From assembly GCF_009856625.1 (NCBI RefSeq), contig NZ_CP047241.1, forward strand, positions 2,604,001 to 2,668,000: a stretch of 64,000 bases of DNA, in the 5' to 3' direction. The translations under genes were made by a program, and so were the position numbers. Below the pieces are notes generated by a model. The model ran no database searches, was not told where the DNA came from, and saw only the letters and a list, made by a program, of their open reading frames with translations. This stretch comes from Aquitalea denitrificans (lineage in GTDB: Bacteria > Pseudomonadota > Gammaproteobacteria > Burkholderiales > Chromobacteriaceae). The first letter of the stretch is position 1. Each line of letters opens with the position of its first letter. Of the stretch, positions 62,591-64,000 are shown in pieces.

Positions 62591-63635
62591 TCCCATGCCG
62601 CTGAACAAAACCACCTCCACCCGCATCCTGCTGGGCAGCCTGTCGCTGCTGGCACTGGCCACCGCTTTTTGCTACCTCAACCGCGAGGAATCGGCCGCTG
62701 CCACCCAATCCACCGACGATGCCTATGTCGGTGCCGACATGACCCTGATCGCCCCGCAAGTACAGGGGCAGATCAGCCGGGTGCTGGTCAGGGACAACCA
62801 GTCCGTCACGCCTGGCACCCCACTACTGGAAATAGACGACCGCGACTTCCGCATTGCGCTGGAGCAGGCCCGTGCCGGCGTGGCCGCCGCCAGCGCCGAC
62901 ATCGACAATCTGCAAGCCCAGCTGGCCAGACAGGCCAGCGCCCGGGAACAAGCCCGCGCCACCCTGCAGGCCGACAGCGCCAGCCTGCGCCTGGCCCGGG
63001 CCAACAGCGTACGCTTCAGCAATCTGGCCGAGGACGGTTCCGGCTCGCAGCAGGCGCAACAGCAGGCTGCCGCCCAGCTGGGCATCCAGCAGGCCAATCA
63101 GCAGCGTGATCTGGCCAGCCTGCATGCCGCCGACGAGCAGAGCAAGGTTCTGCAGGCCGAACTGGACAAGGCCAAAGCCGGGCTGCTGCGCGCCCGTGCC
63201 GTGCAGGATGCCGCTGTACTCAACCTGGCCCGCACCCGCATTGCCGCACCGGTGGCTGGCGTGGTGACCCAGCGCGAAGCCCGTACCGGCGCGCTGGCCA
63301 GCATCGGCAAGCCGCTGATGATGCTGGTACCACTGCAGGCGCTGTACGTGGAGGCCAACTTCCGCGAAACCCAGCTGGCCGGCTTGCGCGTCGGCCAGCC
63401 GGTCACGCTGGAAGTGGACGCCCTGCCCGGCACCCGCCTGCACGGCCATATTGCCAGCATTGCCGCAGCCAGCGGTGCCAGCCTGTCACCGCTGCCCGCC
63501 CACAATGCCACCGGCAACTTCACCAAGATCGTGCAGCGTCTGCCGGTGCGCATAGAACTGGATGCCGGACAAGCTCAGCTAACCGCCCTGCGAGTGGGTA
63601 TGTCGGTGCGCCCGGAAGTGCAAGTCCACTCATGA
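62583..63635 (+). CDS. EmrA/HlyD-family membrane fusion protein
   Basis: A 350-residue periplasmic adaptor: N-terminal membrane anchor (ILLGSLSLLALATAFCYL), biotinyl-lipoyl halves (STDDAYVGADMTLIAPQVQG and ARTRIAAPVAGVVTQREART), a long alpha-helical hairpin rich in Ala and Gln (90-210), and the beta-barrel region with YVEANFRETQLAGLRVGQPV. It connects the MFS pump to the outer-membrane channel. Start ATG 62583 overlaps the MFS stop; 62595 is an alternative. Confidence 0.9.
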   Translation: MDDPMPLNKTTSTRILLGSLSLLALATAFCYLNREESAAATQSTDDAYVGADMTLIAPQVQGQISRVLVRDNQSVTPGTPLLEIDDRDFRIALEQARAGVAAASADIDNLQAQLARQASAREQARATLQADSASLRLARANSVRFSNLAEDGSGSQQAQQQAAAQLGIQQANQQRDLASLHAADEQSKVLQAELDKAKAGLLRARAVQDAAVLNLARTRIAAPVAGVVTQREARTGALASIGKPLMMLVPLQALYVEANFRETQLAGLRVGQPVTLEVDALPGTRLHGHIASIAAASGASLSPLPAHNATGNFTKIVQRLPVRIELDAGQAQLTALRVGMSVRPEVQVHS

Positions 63636-63663
63636 CAGCCCACCCACACACGGGAGAAGGAAA

Positions 63664-64000
63664 ATGACCACCGCGATATCACCTGGCTTCAATCAACTCA
63701 CCATCAATCTGGAGACGGCACAGCAATTACTATCAGCCGCCAGCACCACGGCAGCACAAGGAAACTGGTCCATCAGTGTGGCCATCGTCGATACCAGCGG
63801 TGCGCTGGTGGCATTCGCAAAGCATGACCACGCCATCGGAATCAGCCCGGATGTCGCGATCGGCAAAGCCCGTACTGCCGCATTGCTTCAAGCACCTTCT
63901 GGCATGTTTGAAAACTTCATCAATCAGGGCCAACCCAGCTTCCTGGCAACCCCGGGCACTACGCCACTGGAAGGGGGCATACCACTGCAATGGCAGGGAA
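63664..64000 (+). CDS. GlcG/HbpS-family heme-binding-like protein, N-terminal part
   Basis: Partial: 112 residues are visible and the gene runs off the right edge. The pattern LTINLETAQQLLSAASTTAA, SVAIVDTSGALVAFAKHDHA and the GMFENFINQGQPSFLATPGT stretch fits the GlcG/DUF336 family of about 140 residues, some of which bind heme or cobalamin. GGAGAAGGA precedes the ATG. It lies 28 bases after the emrA-like gene and may belong to the same transcript. Confidence 0.82.
   Translation, partial: MTTAISPGFNQLTINLETAQQLLSAASTTAAQGNWSISVAIVDTSGALVAFAKHDHAIGISPDVAIGKARTAALLQAPSGMFENFINQGQPSFLATPGTTPLEGGIPLQWQG

Overview
The window looks like a chromosomal stretch of a betaproteobacterium, most likely of the Neisseriales/Chromobacteriaceae type (Aquitalea, Chromobacterium or Vogesella-like). 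This is inferred from gene families, GC-rich codon use and gene mixture; there is no rRNA or other marker gene here. I found no tRNA, rRNA, CRISPR array or intact insertion sequence. Most of the window is accessory: catabolic islands, one secretion-effector island, one amyloid locus, one protease locus and several decayed gene fragments.

Region 1 (1-11.5 kb): after a partial LysR gene comes a seven-gene leftward operon. It encodes a betaine-type ABC importer (ATPase, permease, binding protein), a serine-hydroxymethyltransferase-like protein lacking the PLP lysine, a DapA-family lyase, a PuuB-like FAD amine oxidase and a PuuC/KauB-like aldehyde dehydrogenase. Divergent to it are a small CxxC/CxxC protein translationally coupled to a GlxA/GbdR-type AraC regulator, then a frameshifted pseudogene of a GbcA-type Rieske oxygenase. 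The set suggests uptake and stepwise oxidation of a quaternary or secondary amine.

Region 2 (11.7-22 kb): a SnoaL-kinase fusion gene sits behind what looks like a branched-chain amino acid attenuator. Next is a type VI secretion cargo island, leftward: VgrG, DUF4123 adaptor, small membrane protein, three tandem immunity lipoproteins, a Tle1-type phospholipase effector and a DKNYY-repeat protein.

Region 3 (22-26.4 kb): a LysR regulator divergent from a second FAD amine oxidase and a PotF-like polyamine-binding protein, followed by fragments of a Crp-family regulator and of aconitase.

Region 4 (26.9-33 kb): a Fap-like functional amyloid locus. A FapF-like porin and a sigma-54 activator run rightward and converge on a leftward operon of FapA-, FapB-, FapC-, FapD- and FapE-like genes. 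That operon has a well-spaced sigma-54 promoter.

Region 5 (34-41.3 kb): a secreted RHS-like protein, then a four-gene operon encoding an OmpA-domain protein, a secreted caspase with DUF4384, a small exported protein and a TPR-CHAT protease-like protein, closed by a strong terminator. Shared KTRSL and LRNLQVS peptides link the OmpA and caspase proteins. This is my main candidate for an under-described system.

Region 6 (41.8-50 kb): DUF2867 protein, a rifampicin-phosphotransferase-like enzyme with its TetR regulator, then AraC, NAD(P)-binding, SDR and aldo/keto reductase genes.

Region 7 (50-58.3 kb): a catechol meta-cleavage operon (dmpB, E, F, G, H, I order, then a membrane protein and a SphA-like outer-membrane protein) with a BenM/CatM-like LysR gene and a perfect ATAC-N7-GTAT operator.

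Region 8 (58.7-64 kb): a TetR-controlled tripartite efflux operon (NodT, DHA2 MFS, EmrA) with palindromic operators, and the start of a GlcG-like gene running off the window. A roughly 62-bp repeat with inverted ends occurs three times between 41 and 49 kb.
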